From the NCBI GenBank assembly GCA_021805275.1, contig JAJZFQ010000189.1, positions 1-16,359 on the forward strand: a stretch of 16,359 nucleotides of DNA. Direction: 5' to 3'. Of this stretch, positions 1 through 7,779 are shown one piece after another. The first letter of the stretch is position 1; every line of letters starts with the position of its first letter. The notes below the pieces were generated by a model. The model made no database searches. It saw only the letters and a list, made by a program, of their open reading frames with translations, and was not told the origin of the DNA. Source of the DNA: Pseudomonadota bacterium. Its GTDB lineage: Bacteria > Pseudomonadota > Gammaproteobacteria > Steroidobacterales > Steroidobacteraceae. A program made the position numbers and the translations under genes.

Positions 1-821
1 TCGCGCTCGTGGCCGCGCCGTTCTTCTCCGGCTTTTATTCCAAGGACGCCATCATCGAGGCGATCGGGCTCAGCCACCGCTGGGGCTCGACGTACGCGTA
101 CTGGTGCGTGCTGCTCGGAGCGTTCGTGACCTCGCTGTACACGTTCCGTCTGCTGTTCATGACCTTCCACGGCGAGGAGCGCTTCCGCAAGGTGCACGCC
201 GAGCACGGTGACGATCATGGCCATGAGGCGCACGGCGGCGTGCACGAGCCGCATGAGAGTCCGTGGGTGGTCACGGTGCCGCTGATCGCGCTCGCCATCC
301 CGTCCTTGCTGATCGGGTATTTCACGGTCGGCACGGTGCTCTACGGCAATTACTTCGGCAGTGCGATCAAGGTGCTGCCGGCGCACAACGTCATCGGGCG
401 CCTGGCGGCGCACTACCACGGGCCGCTCGCCCTCGCGCTGCACTCGTTCGTCACTGCGCCGTTCTGGCTGGCCGTGGCCGGGTTCGTCACCGCGTGGCTG
501 TTCGTGCTGAAGCGTCCGGATCTGGCCGACGCGGCCGCCGTGAAGTTCGGCTGGTTGAAGCGCATCCTCGATCAGAAGTACTACTTCGACTGGTTCAACG
601 AGCAGGTCATCGCGCGCTTCAGCCGGGCTCTGGGTCTCGGGCTGTGGAAGGCGGGCGACCAGGCGATCATCGATGGAGCCCTGGTCAACGGCACGGCCGC
701 GACGGTCGGCTGGTTTGGCAGCGTGGTGCGGCGCGTACAGAGCGGCTATCTCTACTCGTACGCCTTTTGGATCGTGATCGGCCTGGCGACGCTGCTCGGC
801 TGGTTCCTGGTCCACGCTTAA
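1..821 (+). CDS. nuoL: NADH-quinone oxidoreductase subunit L (C-terminal part, 5' truncated)
   Basis: This is a membrane subunit of respiratory complex I, an antiporter-like proton-pumping protein at the distal end of the membrane arm. The reading frame is open from base 3 and runs to TAA at 819-821, so only about 272 C-terminal residues are present of a family length near 610-680. The first visible residues, ALVAAPFFSGFYSKDAIIEA, are the conserved NuoL segment around the transmembrane helix that carries the KD pair. A His/Asp/Glu-rich hydrophilic loop follows (about bases 195-262), common in proteobacterial NuoL. After it come hydrophobic helices, a charged stretch matching the long lateral helix that braces NuoM and NuoN, and a final anchoring helix. 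It is 33 bp upstream of nuoM, as in standard nuo operons. An in-frame GTG at base 9 lies inside the conserved helix and is not the start. Confidence 0.96.
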   Translation, partial: ALVAAPFFSGFYSKDAIIEAIGLSHRWGSTYAYWCVLLGAFVTSLYTFRLLFMTFHGEERFRKVHAEHGDDHGHEAHGGVHEPHESPWVVTVPLIALAIPSLLIGYFTVGTVLYGNYFGSAIKVLPAHNVIGRLAAHYHGPLALALHSFVTAPFWLAVAGFVTAWLFVLKRPDLADAAAVKFGWLKRILDQKYYFDWFNEQVIARFSRALGLGLWKAGDQAIIDGALVNGTAATVGWFGSVVRRVQSGYLYSYAFWIVIGLATLLGWFLVHA

Positions 822-854
822 GCCCACGCAGAGCATTTCGGAGAACGCACAAGA

Positions 855-2369
855 ATGCACGACCACCTGCTGTCCCTGCTGATCTGGCTGCCCATCGCCT
901 CCGGCGTCGTGGTGCTGCTGCTCGGGGATCGGAACATCGTCGCGGGCCGTTGGTTCGCGCTCGCCGCCTCGCTCGCGACGCTCGCGCTGTGCGTGCCGCT
1001 CGTGCACGGGTTCAGCGCCCATACTGCGGCCCTGCAGTTCGTGGAGAAGGCCGCCTGGATCCCGCGCTTCCATGCCCACTATGGTCTTGGCGTCGACGGT
1101 ATCTCGATGCCGCTCGTGGTGCTGACCGCGTTCATGACCGTGCCGGTGATCATCGCCGGCTGGCAGGTGATCACCAAGCGCCCGGCGCAGTACTTCGCCG
1201 CCTTCCTGATCATGGAAGGACTGATGAACGGGGTGTTCTCGGCCACCGACGCGCTGCTCTTCTACTTCTTCTGGGAAGCGATGCTGATCCCGATGTTCCT
1301 CATCATCGGCATCTGGGGCGGCCCGCGGCGCGTGTACGCGACCATCAAGTTCTTCCTGTACACCTTCCTCGGCTCGGTGTTCATGCTGGCGGCGCTGATC
1401 TACCTGTATCTGAAGGCGGGCAGCTACTCGATCGCCGCCTTCCAGGCGCTGCCGCTGACGCTCGTCGAACAGCGCTGGATCTTCGCCGCCTTCCTGCTCG
1501 CCTTCGCGGTCAAGGTGCCGATGTGGCCGGTGCACACCTGGTTGCCCGATGCGCACGTCGAGGCGCCGACCGGCGGCTCGGTGATCCTGGCGGCCATCAT
1601 GCTGAAGATGGGCGGATACGGGTTTCTGCGCTTCAGTCTGCCGATCGTGCCTGACGCCTGCCGACAGCTCGACGGGCTCATGATCACGCTCTCGCTGATC
1701 GCCATCATCTACATCGGCTTCGTTGCGCTCGTGCAGCAGGACATGAAGAAGCTGATCGCGTATTCCTCGATCGCCCACATGGGTATCGTCACGCTCGGGG
1801 TGTTCCTCGTCTATGCGATCGTGGCGAGCTCGGGCACGACGCTCGATGCCGGCATGGGCCTCGACGGGGCGATGGTGCAGATGGTCTCGCACGGTCTGAT
1901 CTCCGGGGCGCTGTTCCTGTGCGTCGGGGTGCTCTACGACCGCATGCACAGCCGGCAGATCGCCGACTACGGCGGCGTGGTCAACACCATGCCGATCTTC
2001 GCCGGCTTCATGGTCCTGTTTGCGCTGGCGAACACCGGGCTGCCCGGCACCTCAGGTTTCGTCGGGGAGTTCCTCGTGATCCTCGCCAGCTTCAAGGCGA
2101 GCTTCTGGTACGCGGCGCTCGCGGCGCTGACGCTCATCCTCGCGGCTGGCTATACGCTCTGGCTGGTCAAGCGGGTGGTGTTCGGTCCGATCGGCAATGA
2201 TCACGTGGCCCAACTGACCGATCTCAACGGGCGGGAATTCCTGATCCTCGGCGTGCTCGCCGTGGCGGTGCTGCTGCTGGGCGTGTGGCCCGAGCCGCTG
2301 CTGAAGGTCATGGAGCCCTCGATCCAGCACCTGGTCACCCAGGCCGCTGCCACCAAGATTCCGGTGTAG
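855..2369 (+). CDS. nuoM: NADH-quinone oxidoreductase subunit M
   Basis: This is an antiporter-like proton-translocating subunit of complex I in the inner membrane, 504 residues long (E. coli NuoM about 509). ATG at 855 has a Shine-Dalgarno-like GGAGA about ten bases upstream (840-844). The protein is almost wholly hydrophobic, with about 14 helices. Key residues can be placed: Glu141 in FFWEAMLIPMF (equivalent of the essential Glu144 of E. coli), Lys220 in FAVKVPMWPVHTWLPDAH (equivalent of Lys234 on the broken helix 7), and Lys251 in IMLKMGGYG (equivalent of Lys265). All are intact, so a functional proton pump is expected. The gene follows nuoL by 33 bp and precedes nuoN by 5 bp, so it is cotranscribed. 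Nothing about it looks unusual. Confidence 0.97.
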   Translation: MHDHLLSLLIWLPIASGVVVLLLGDRNIVAGRWFALAASLATLALCVPLVHGFSAHTAALQFVEKAAWIPRFHAHYGLGVDGISMPLVVLTAFMTVPVIIAGWQVITKRPAQYFAAFLIMEGLMNGVFSATDALLFYFFWEAMLIPMFLIIGIWGGPRRVYATIKFFLYTFLGSVFMLAALIYLYLKAGSYSIAAFQALPLTLVEQRWIFAAFLLAFAVKVPMWPVHTWLPDAHVEAPTGGSVILAAIMLKMGGYGFLRFSLPIVPDACRQLDGLMITLSLIAIIYIGFVALVQQDMKKLIAYSSIAHMGIVTLGVFLVYAIVASSGTTLDAGMGLDGAMVQMVSHGLISGALFLCVGVLYDRMHSRQIADYGGVVNTMPIFAGFMVLFALANTGLPGTSGFVGEFLVILASFKASFWYAALAALTLILAAGYTLWLVKRVVFGPIGNDHVAQLTDLNGREFLILGVLAVAVLLLGVWPEPLLKVMEPSIQHLVTQAAATKIPV

Positions 2370-2374
2370 ACCCG

Positions 2375-3820
2375 ATGCCCGACTCCATGATGAACCTGCA
2401 CACCCTCGCCGCTGCGCTGCCGGAGATGTATCTGGCCGCGGCCTTCTGCGTCGTCCTGCTGTTCGAGGCATTCGTCGGCGAGCGACGCCCCGGGGCCACC
2501 GGCACCCTGACGCTGCTGCTGCTGGTGATCGGCGCGGGCCTCACGGTCCAGTTCGCCGACGTGACGCAGCGCATGGTGCTGTTCGATGGCAGCTACGTCG
2601 CCGATCCGCTCGCCTACGTGCTGAAGCTTGCCGGCTTCCTCACCGTGGCGGTGGGGCTGCTGTACTCACGCGCCTATCTGCAGGACCGCGACATCCTCAA
2701 GGGCGAGTACTACGCGCTGTCGCTCTCGGCGTTGCTCGGCATCTTCGTGCTGATCTCCGCCAACAGCCTGTTGACGGTGTACCTCGGCGTTGAGCTGCTG
2801 GCGCTCTCGGTGTACGCCATGGTGGCCTTCGACCGCGAGTCCGCGCGCGCCGCCGAGGCGGCCATGAAGTACTTCGTGCTCGGTTCGATCGCCTCGGGGA
2901 TGCTGCTGTACGGCATGTCCATCGTGTACGGGCTCACCGGCACACTGAGTCTCGACGGGATCGCCGTTGCGCTCAACGCCCCGCACAACCTCGGGGTGAT
3001 CCTGGGGCTGACCTTCATCGTGGTGGCGGTCGCCTTCAAGATGGGCGCCGTTCCGTTTCACATGTGGCTGCCGGACGTGTACGACGGTGCGCCCACCAGC
3101 GTCACGCTGTTCGTCGGCACGGCGCCGAAGATTGGCTACTTCGCACTCGCGCTGCGTCTGCTGGCGCACGGACTCGCCGGGGTGACGGTCGACTGGGCGG
3201 GGATGCTCGTCCCGCTGGCGGTGCTGACGCTTATCGTCGGCAATGTCGTCGCCATCGCGCAGACGAACATCAAGCGCATGCTGGCCTACTCGACGATCGC
3301 GCACGTGGGATTCATCGTGCTCGGGTTCGCCTCCGGCACGGCAGATGGCTACAGCGCGGCGCTGTACTACACGCTGGTGTACGTGCTGATGGCGCTCGGA
3401 TTCTTCGGCGTGGTCATTCTGGCGAGCCGCAAGGGCTTCGAGGCCGAAAAGCTCGAGCACTACAAGGGCCTGTACCGGCGCGATCCGCTGCTGGCGCTCG
3501 CCATGGCCATGCTGATGTTCTCCACCGCCGGGGTGCCGCCCTTCGTCGGGTTCTGGGCGAAGCTGCGCATCATCCAGGCGCTGTGGGAGACCCAGCACCT
3601 CTGGCTGGTGGTGATCGCCGTGCTGACCTCGGTGGTCGGGGCCTTCTACTACCTGCGGGTGGTGAAGCTGATGTACTTCGATGAGCCGCCGGAGTCGCTG
3701 CCCGAGACGGTCCGTTCATTCGGGGTGCGCTTCGCGCTCGGCGTCAATGCCGCAGCGGTGCTGGTGCTCGGCATCCTGCCCGCGCCGCTGCTCGATCTGT
3801 GCGCCCGCCTCATCCACTGA
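2375..3820 (+). CDS. nuoN: NADH-quinone oxidoreductase subunit N
   Basis: This is the third antiporter-like subunit of complex I, 481 residues from the chosen ATG (E. coli about 485). Essential-type residues are present: Glu140 in VYLGVELLALSVY (E. coli Glu133), Lys222 in FKMGAVPFHMWLPD (E. coli Lys217) and Lys252 in GTAPKIGYFA. I chose ATG 2375, five bases after the nuoM stop. The frame stays open upstream to 2285, but that extension overlaps nuoM and encodes non-hydrophobic sequence. ATGs at 2387 and 2390 are also possible, because many NuoN proteins begin MNL; no start has a strong ribosome-binding site, which suggests coupling to nuoM translation. This is the last gene of the nuo operon here: the next gene converges from the other strand and a GC hairpin follows. 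Confidence 0.97.
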   Translation: MPDSMMNLHTLAAALPEMYLAAAFCVVLLFEAFVGERRPGATGTLTLLLLVIGAGLTVQFADVTQRMVLFDGSYVADPLAYVLKLAGFLTVAVGLLYSRAYLQDRDILKGEYYALSLSALLGIFVLISANSLLTVYLGVELLALSVYAMVAFDRESARAAEAAMKYFVLGSIASGMLLYGMSIVYGLTGTLSLDGIAVALNAPHNLGVILGLTFIVVAVAFKMGAVPFHMWLPDVYDGAPTSVTLFVGTAPKIGYFALALRLLAHGLAGVTVDWAGMLVPLAVLTLIVGNVVAIAQTNIKRMLAYSTIAHVGFIVLGFASGTADGYSAALYYTLVYVLMALGFFGVVILASRKGFEAEKLEHYKGLYRRDPLLALAMAMLMFSTAGVPPFVGFWAKLRIIQALWETQHLWLVVIAVLTSVVGAFYYLRVVKLMYFDEPPESLPETVRSFGVRFALGVNAAAVLVLGILPAPLLDLCARLIH

Positions 3821-3826
3821 GCCGCA

Positions 3827-3851
3827 CCGCGCGCCCCTAGGGGGCGCGCGG
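3827..3851. terminator. Perfect 11-bp GC hairpin between convergent genes
   Basis: CCGCGCGCCCC (3827-3837) and GGGGCGCGCGG (3841-3851) form a perfect 11-bp stem with a 3-base loop, TAG. It begins seven bases after the nuoN stop and overlaps the stop codon of the minus-strand gene (3837-3839), so it can fold in both transcripts. There is no T-run on either side, so it is not a textbook rho-independent terminator. A bidirectional roadblock or mRNA 3'-end stabiliser is the most natural role, inferred from position. Confidence 0.6.
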
Positions 3852-4337
3852 CGTCGGCTTCTTGCGGCGCATGATCAGCCGCGCCGCCAGCAGCAGCACC
3901 ACGATGTTCAGAACCCACCACGCCGCGTAGCCGTGCTTCTCCAGCACGGCCAACCGGTCGGGGCGCTTCGACAGACGTACCGTGGCGCTGAGCAGCTCGT
4001 GGATGCCGTCGTGGGCCACTACCACCTGCAGGGTGTGCGCGCCACCTTTGAACGCCTGAGTCGAGAGCACGTAGGCCGAACCGCGGGCCGTCACGGGCAC
4101 CGTGCGGCCGCCGAGCTGCGCGGTGAGATTGCCGGCGCCCTCGATCGGAGCGCCGCCGCGGGCGCGGGTGACGTGCAGGACGATCTCGCGTCGCTCGACA
4201 CGGCCCTCGAGCACCAACTGGGCCGAACTCGCCAGCTGCACCTCGGCCGCAGGAGGGGGGGCGGCGGCGGCGACGGTCAGCGCGCTCAGCAGGGCCGCGG
4301 CAAGGGCCGCGGCGCGAAGGGTTCGCACGGTTCGCAT
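3837..4337 (-). CDS. Exported protein with C-terminal membrane anchor, unknown function
   Basis: A 166-residue protein that I do not recognise by name. Residues 1-26 form a signal peptide (MRTVRTLRAA start, Ala/Leu core, cleavage near AAAA-PP). Residues about 30-125 form a single beta-rich domain with alternating hydrophobic residues and no cysteines. Residues about 138-154 form a transmembrane helix (AWWVLNIVVLLLAARL) followed by RRKK, which fits a short cytoplasmic tail. The predicted topology is a periplasmic domain tethered to the inner membrane. The size and pattern loosely recall FixH/YtkA-like immunoglobulin-fold domains, but no metal-binding motif is visible and I make no functional claim. 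Its ATG (4337-4335) shares one base with the TGA of the upstream MarR gene (TGATG), so the two are translationally coupled and probably cotranscribed. A longer frame upstream exists but lies inside the regulator gene. Confidence 0.75.
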   Translation of the reverse strand: MRTVRTLRAAALAAALLSALTVAAAAPPPAAEVQLASSAQLVLEGRVERREIVLHVTRARGGAPIEGAGNLTAQLGGRTVPVTARGSAYVLSTQAFKGGAHTLQVVVAHDGIHELLSATVRLSKRPDRLAVLEKHGYAAWWVLNIVVLLLAARLIMRRKKPTPRAP

Positions 4338-4798
4338 CAGTTCTCCAGGTGCAGATAGCGCTCGAGGGACTCGAGCGCGCCGAGAAAGCCGCACAGCTGC
4401 TCCGGCGAGAGACACTCCAGGAGAGCCGCCTCGCGCGCCAGGGCGAGCGGCACGAGTTCGCCGTACACGCGCCGGCCGGCCTTGGTCAGGCGGATCTCGC
4501 GTTCACGCCGGTCCTCGGCGCTCGAGGCGCGCTCGACGAGCTCGCGCGCTTCGAGCTCGGCGATCGCGCGGCTGACGCGGGTCTTGTGCATGCGGGTGCT
4601 GGCCGCGATGGATTGGGCGGTACAGGCCTGCTGCGGCCCCACGGTGGCCATGACGCGCCACTGCGGAATGTCCAGACCGAAGCGCCGCTGGTAGACGACC
4701 GCCAAGTGTTCGCTGACGCCGGTCGCGAGGCGGTTCAGGCGAAAGGGCACGAATGCGGCAAGTTCGAGCGTCTGCTCGGAGGGCGGACGGACGGTCAC
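4337..4798 (-). CDS. MarR-family winged-helix transcriptional regulator
   Basis: A 153-residue protein from GTG 4798 with the MarR architecture: N-terminal dimerisation helix (LAAFVPFRLNRL), a second helix (DIPQWRVMATV), a winged helix at about residues 58-108 with recognition helix around MHKTRVSRAIAELEAREL, the conserved wing motif EDRRERE (residues 95-101) followed by IRLTKAGR, and a C-terminal dimerisation helix. I preferred GTG 4798 because GGGGAG (4812-4807) sits 8 bases before it and the 153-residue length is typical. Upstream ATGs at 4834, 4843 and 4846 are in frame but would put coding sequence across the palindromic operator and a -10-like element. It diverges from hmgA with a 74-bp gap and is coupled to the exported protein downstream. 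It probably represses itself and/or hmgA-fahA; the ligand is unknown, with homogentisate or a related phenolic a reasonable guess. Confidence 0.88.
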   Translation of the reverse strand: MTVRPPSEQTLELAAFVPFRLNRLATGVSEHLAVVYQRRFGLDIPQWRVMATVGPQQACTAQSIAASTRMHKTRVSRAIAELEARELVERASSAEDRREREIRLTKAGRRVYGELVPLALAREAALLECLSPEQLCGFLGALESLERYLHLEN

Positions 4799-4816
4799 CG
4801 GGAGCTCTCCCCATAC

Positions 4817-4832
4817 GGTTGCGCGCGCAACC
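4817..4832. promoter_or_regulatory. Perfect 16-bp palindrome, probable MarR operator
   Basis: GGTTGCGCGCGCAACC is identical to its own reverse complement and lies in the 74-bp region between the divergent marR-family and hmgA genes. Flanking bases continue the symmetry imperfectly (CA-T-A-C on the left, A-T-T-TG on the right). Its length and central placement fit a MarR dimer operator. Binding here would cover a possible -35 for hmgA and the first bases of the regulator transcript, so both directions could be repressed together. The assignment to this regulator is inference from position and symmetry. Confidence 0.7.
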
Positions 4833-4846
4833 ATTTGTGTCATCAT
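4819..4846 (+). promoter_or_regulatory. Weak candidate promoter for hmgA-fahA overlapping the operator
   Basis: TTGCGC (4819-4824) and CATCAT (4841-4846) are separated by 16 bases and each match the sigma-70 hexamers at 4 of 6 positions. The -35 lies inside the palindrome, which would explain repression. The match is weak and the call rests mainly on the need for a promoter in this short gap. Confidence 0.25.
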
Positions 4847-4847
4847 A
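4842..4847 (-). promoter_or_regulatory. Candidate -10 element of the MarR gene
   Basis: On the minus strand, 4847-4842 reads TATGAT, matching the sigma-70 -10 consensus at 5 of 6 positions. Transcription would start near 4835, placing the palindrome at about +3 to +18 and the GGGGAG ribosome site before GTG 4798. No good -35 hexamer is visible 16-18 bases upstream. Confidence 0.35.
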
Positions 4848-4872
4848 GCGCAAAGCATACCGGGAGTTTGCC

Positions 4873-6219
4873 ATGTGCTCCGCATCCGCCACCGGCCCGG
4901 CCGCCGCTCGGGCCGCACCGCTGGAGTACCTCAGCGGCTTCGGCAATCACTTCGCCACCGAGGCGTTGCCGGGCGCGTTGCCCGAAGGGCGAAATTCCCC
5001 GCAGCGCTGTCCCTACGGCCTGTATGCCGAGCAGCTCTCCGGGACGGCCTTCACCGCTCCGCGCCACTCCAACCGGCGCAGCTGGCTGTACCGCATCCGG
5101 CCGGCGGCGCTGCAGGGGCCGTTCGAACCGCTCGCGCATCCGGGGCTCGTCGGTCACTTCTGGGACTGTGCCGCGGTGCCCGATCCGCTGCGCTGGAGCG
5201 CGCTGCCGGTGCCTCATGAACCGACCGATTTCATCGATGGGCTGCTCAGCGTCGGTGGCAGCGGCTCGAGCGATGCGCACAGCGGCTGCGCCATCCACTG
5301 GTACCGCGCCAACCGCTCGATGCGCGATCGGTTCTTCTACGACGCCGACGGTGAGCTCTTGATCGTGCCGGAACGGGGGCGGCTGCGCCTGGTGAGTGAA
5401 CTCGGGCGGCTCGAGCTTCAGCCCCAGGACATCGCGGTGGTGCCCCGCGGCGTGCGCTTTCGGGTCGAGCTGCTCGATGCCGAGGCGCGCGGCTATCTGT
5501 GCGAGAACTACGGGGCACCGTTCAAACTGCCGGATCTGGGGCCGATCGGGGCCAATGGCCTCGCCAATCCGCGCGACTTTCTCACGCCGGTCGCCTGGTA
5601 CGAGGACCGTGACGGACCGATGGAGCTGGTGGCGAAGTTCGGCGGTGCGCTGTTTCGCGCCGAGCTCGATCACTCGCCGCTCGATGTGGTCGCCTGGCAC
5701 GGCAATCACGCACCGTACAAGTACGATCTGCGTCGCTTCAACACCGTCGGGTCGGTGAGCTACGACCATCCGGATCCCTCGATCTTCCTCGTGCTGCACT
5801 CGGTGAGCGATACCCCCGGGGTCGATGCAGTCGACTTCGTGATCTTCCCGCCGCGCTGGCTGGTGATGCAGGACACGTTCCGTCCGCCCTGGTTCCACCG
5901 CAACATTGCCAGCGAGTTCATGGGGCTCGTGCACGGCCGTTACGACGCCAAGGCGAGCGGCTTCGAGCCGGGCGGGGCGTCGCTGCACAACTGCATGAGC
6001 GGACACGGCCCGGATGCCGAGACCTTCGAGCGCGCCAGTCGCGCCGATACCTCCGTGCCGCAGCACATCGAGGCGACCCTGGCGTTCATGTTCGAGACGC
6101 GCACGCTGATCCGCCCGACGTCCCAGGCGCTCGCACTGCCACAGCGTCAGCGCGACTACGCCCGCTGCTGGCAGGGGCTCGGCAAGCGCTTCGACCCGCA
6201 GGCGCGCGAGCCGCGCTGA
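4873..6219 (+). CDS. hmgA: Homogentisate 1,2-dioxygenase
   Basis: This non-haem Fe(II) enzyme opens the ring of homogentisate with O2 to give maleylacetoacetate in tyrosine/phenylalanine catabolism; it is cytosolic. The length, 448 residues, is typical. The N-terminus carries the family signature [20 protein letters not shown]. The iron ligands can be placed by alignment to the human enzyme: His342 in [12 protein letters not shown] (human His335), Glu348 in the same motif (Glu341) and His378 in MSGHGPD (His371). His276 in [12 protein letters not shown] matches the catalytic human His292. ATG 4873 is preceded by GGGAG at 4862-4866, a good ribosome site. It is followed after 7 bp by fahA, so the two form an operon, divergent from a MarR-family gene whose operator-like palindrome lies 40 bp upstream. 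Confidence 0.98.
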   Translation: MCSASATGPAAARAAPLEYLSGFGNHFATEALPGALPEGRNSPQRCPYGLYAEQLSGTAFTAPRHSNRRSWLYRIRPAALQGPFEPLAHPGLVGHFWDCAAVPDPLRWSALPVPHEPTDFIDGLLSVGGSGSSDAHSGCAIHWYRANRSMRDRFFYDADGELLIVPERGRLRLVSELGRLELQPQDIAVVPRGVRFRVELLDAEARGYLCENYGAPFKLPDLGPIGANGLANPRDFLTPVAWYEDRDGPMELVAKFGGALFRAELDHSPLDVVAWHGNHAPYKYDLRRFNTVGSVSYDHPDPSIFLVLHSVSDTPGVDAVDFVIFPPRWLVMQDTFRPPWFHRNIASEFMGLVHGRYDAKASGFEPGGASLHNCMSGHGPDAETFERASRADTSVPQHIEATLAFMFETRTLIRPTSQALALPQRQRDYARCWQGLGKRFDPQAREPR

Positions 6220-6226
6220 GTGACTC

Positions 6227-7540
6227 ATGCGTAGCATCGATGCAACACACGACCCGAGTCTCACCAGCTGGGTGGACTCGGCCAATCTGCCGCAGTGTGA
6301 TTTTCCGCTGCAGAACTTGCCCTTTGCGGTATTCCGCCGCAGCGGCAGCCGCGAGCCGCTGCGCTGCGGGGTGGGGATCGGCGATGCCGTCCTCGATCTG
6401 ACTGCGCTCGGGGCGGCCGCGCCGCGCTCGGGTCCGGCCGCCGAGGCGCTCGGCGCGTGCGCAGCTCCCGCGCTGAACGGTCTGATGGCGCTCGGTCCGG
6501 CCGCCGCGCTGGCGCTGCGCCAGACGCTCTCGCAGCTGCTGCGCACCGGTTCGGCGCACGCCGCCGCACTCGCCTCGGCGCTGGTGCCGCAGGCACAGGC
6601 GCAGTTCGCCGTGCCGGCGCGGATCGGCGATTACACGGATTTTTACACCTCGATCCATCACGCCACCGCGGTGGGACGGCTGTTCAGACCCGATCAGCCG
6701 CTGCTGCCGAACTACCAGTGGGTGCCGATCGCCTATCACGGGCGGGCCTCGTCGATCGGGGTCAGCGGGCAGCAGGTGCGTCGGCCCCAGGGGCAGCTGA
6801 TGCCGCGCGGGGCCGAGCGGCCGCACCTCGCGCCGAGCGAGCGGCTGGATTACGAACTCGAGCTCGGCGTGTTCATCGGGGCCGGCAACACGCTCGGCGA
6901 CCCGATCCCGCTCGAGCGTGCCGAGCAGCATGTGTTCGGACTGTGTCTGCTCAACGACTGGTCGGCCCGCGACGTGCAGGCCTGGGAGTACCAGCCGCTC
7001 GGGCCGTTCCTCGCCAAGAACTTCGCCACCACCGTCTCGCCCTGGGTGGTGACGCTCGAGGCGCTCGCGCCGTTTCGCGCGCCGTGGCAGAGGCCCGCCG
7101 CCGATCCGGCGCCGCTGGCGTATCTGGACGGTCAGACGCTGCGCGCGAGCGGCGCACTCGACATCTCGCTCGGGGTGGCGCTCGAGACGGCGCGGATGCG
7201 TGAGCGAGGCGTGCCGCCGGTGCCGCTGTCGCGCTCGAACTTCCGCGACTGCTACTGGTCGCTCGCGCAGATGGTCGCGCACCACACCGTCAACGGCTGC
7301 AACCTCGCGCCGGGCGATTTGCTCGGCACCGGCACGCAGTCCGGGCCACAGCCGCAGGAGGCCGGGTCACTCCTGGAGCTGACCGGCGGGGGCAAGCAGC
7401 CCGTGACGCTGCCGGACGGCGAGACCCGCACGTTTCTCGCCGACGGCGATAGCGTCATCCTGCGGGCCTGGTGTGAGCGGGCAGGGTTCCGGCGCATCGG
7501 CTTCGGCGAGGCCGCGGGCACCGTCTGTCCGGCGCGGTGA
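6227..7540 (+). CDS. fahA: Fumarylacetoacetase
   Basis: This hydrolase cleaves fumarylacetoacetate to fumarate and acetoacetate, the last step of the homogentisate pathway. It is 437 residues long, with an N-terminal SH3-like domain (about 1-125) and a C-terminal FAH catalytic domain. Residues corresponding to mouse FAH are intact: metal ligands Asp138 (DYTDFYTS), Glu210 and Glu212 (LDYELEL) and Asp244 (LNDWSARDVQAWEY), the catalytic His145 (HHATAVG), and Lys264 (GPFLAKNF). ATG 6227 is seven bases after the hmgA stop, with only a weak ribosome site, which suggests translational coupling. The isomerase linking the hmgA and fahA reactions (maiA, a GST-family protein) is not in this window. It may be elsewhere, or isomerisation may be glutathione-dependent through another protein or spontaneous. 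Confidence 0.98.
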   Translation: MRSIDATHDPSLTSWVDSANLPQCDFPLQNLPFAVFRRSGSREPLRCGVGIGDAVLDLTALGAAAPRSGPAAEALGACAAPALNGLMALGPAAALALRQTLSQLLRTGSAHAAALASALVPQAQAQFAVPARIGDYTDFYTSIHHATAVGRLFRPDQPLLPNYQWVPIAYHGRASSIGVSGQQVRRPQGQLMPRGAERPHLAPSERLDYELELGVFIGAGNTLGDPIPLERAEQHVFGLCLLNDWSARDVQAWEYQPLGPFLAKNFATTVSPWVVTLEALAPFRAPWQRPAADPAPLAYLDGQTLRASGALDISLGVALETARMRERGVPPVPLSRSNFRDCYWSLAQMVAHHTVNGCNLAPGDLLGTGTQSGPQPQEAGSLLELTGGGKQPVTLPDGETRTFLADGDSVILRAWCERAGFRRIGFGEAAGTVCPAR

Positions 7541-7541
7541 G

Positions 7542-7559
7542 CGAGCGCCGCAGCGCTCG
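7542..7559 (+). terminator. GC hairpin after fahA, possible terminator
   Basis: CGAGCGC (7542-7548) pairs with GCGCTCG (7553-7559) across a 4-base loop, starting two bases after the fahA stop. No T-run follows, so it may be a stabiliser or a weak terminator. The rest of the gap to 7779 (about 220 bp) shows no gene I can support apart from the -10 element listed separately. Confidence 0.35.
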
Positions 7560-7712
7560 GCGGTGAGCACTCGACCCGGCGCCGCGACGGGTCCGAAGAT
7601 GACACCCCCGCGAGCGCAGCGAACCTGCGCCGCGACCTCGTGTGCCCCGTCGCGTGTCAGCGCAGCCGCCGGCCGCCGGTGTGCGTCCATGGTGCCTGGG
7701 TGAGGAATTCAC

Positions 7713-7718
7713 TATACT
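7713..7718 (+). promoter_or_regulatory. Candidate -10 element upstream of the 182-residue hypothetical gene
   Basis: TATACT (7713-7718) matches the sigma-70 -10 consensus at 5 of 6 positions and sits in an AT-richer patch in otherwise very GC-rich DNA, 61 bases before ATG 7780. No convincing -35 is visible 16-18 bases upstream. Confidence 0.4.
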
Positions 7719-7779
7719 TTCGCCCGCTCGACCGGGGCACGACACGCCCGGGCATTGCGGATCTCGCTGCAGGACTATC

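Noticed and set aside
195..262. His-rich stretch in nuoL as a special metal-binding site
   Set aside because: Histidine-rich loops at this place are common in proteobacterial NuoL, so it is ordinary family variation.
263..1654. 463-codon plus-strand frame across nuoL and nuoM
   Set aside because: It is a frame-shifted reading of two clear complex I subunits, with Arg/Ala/Gly-rich composition and no membrane helices.
2285..2374. N-terminal extension of nuoN
   Set aside because: It overlaps the nuoM coding end and encodes a polar, non-conserved stretch; NuoN proteins start near 2375-2390.
4799..4918. Longer MarR protein starting at 4918 or at ATGs 4846, 4843 or 4834
   Set aside because: These starts lack a ribosome site, extend the protein beyond the usual MarR length and put the palindrome and -10-like box inside coding sequence. 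GTG 4798 with GGGGAG fits better, although ATG 4834 is not strictly excluded.
4843..6546. 567-codon open frame on the minus strand opposite hmgA
   Set aside because: It covers hmgA, whose metal ligands and signatures are intact, and has the biased composition of an antisense frame. It is also out of keeping with the divergent promoter region.
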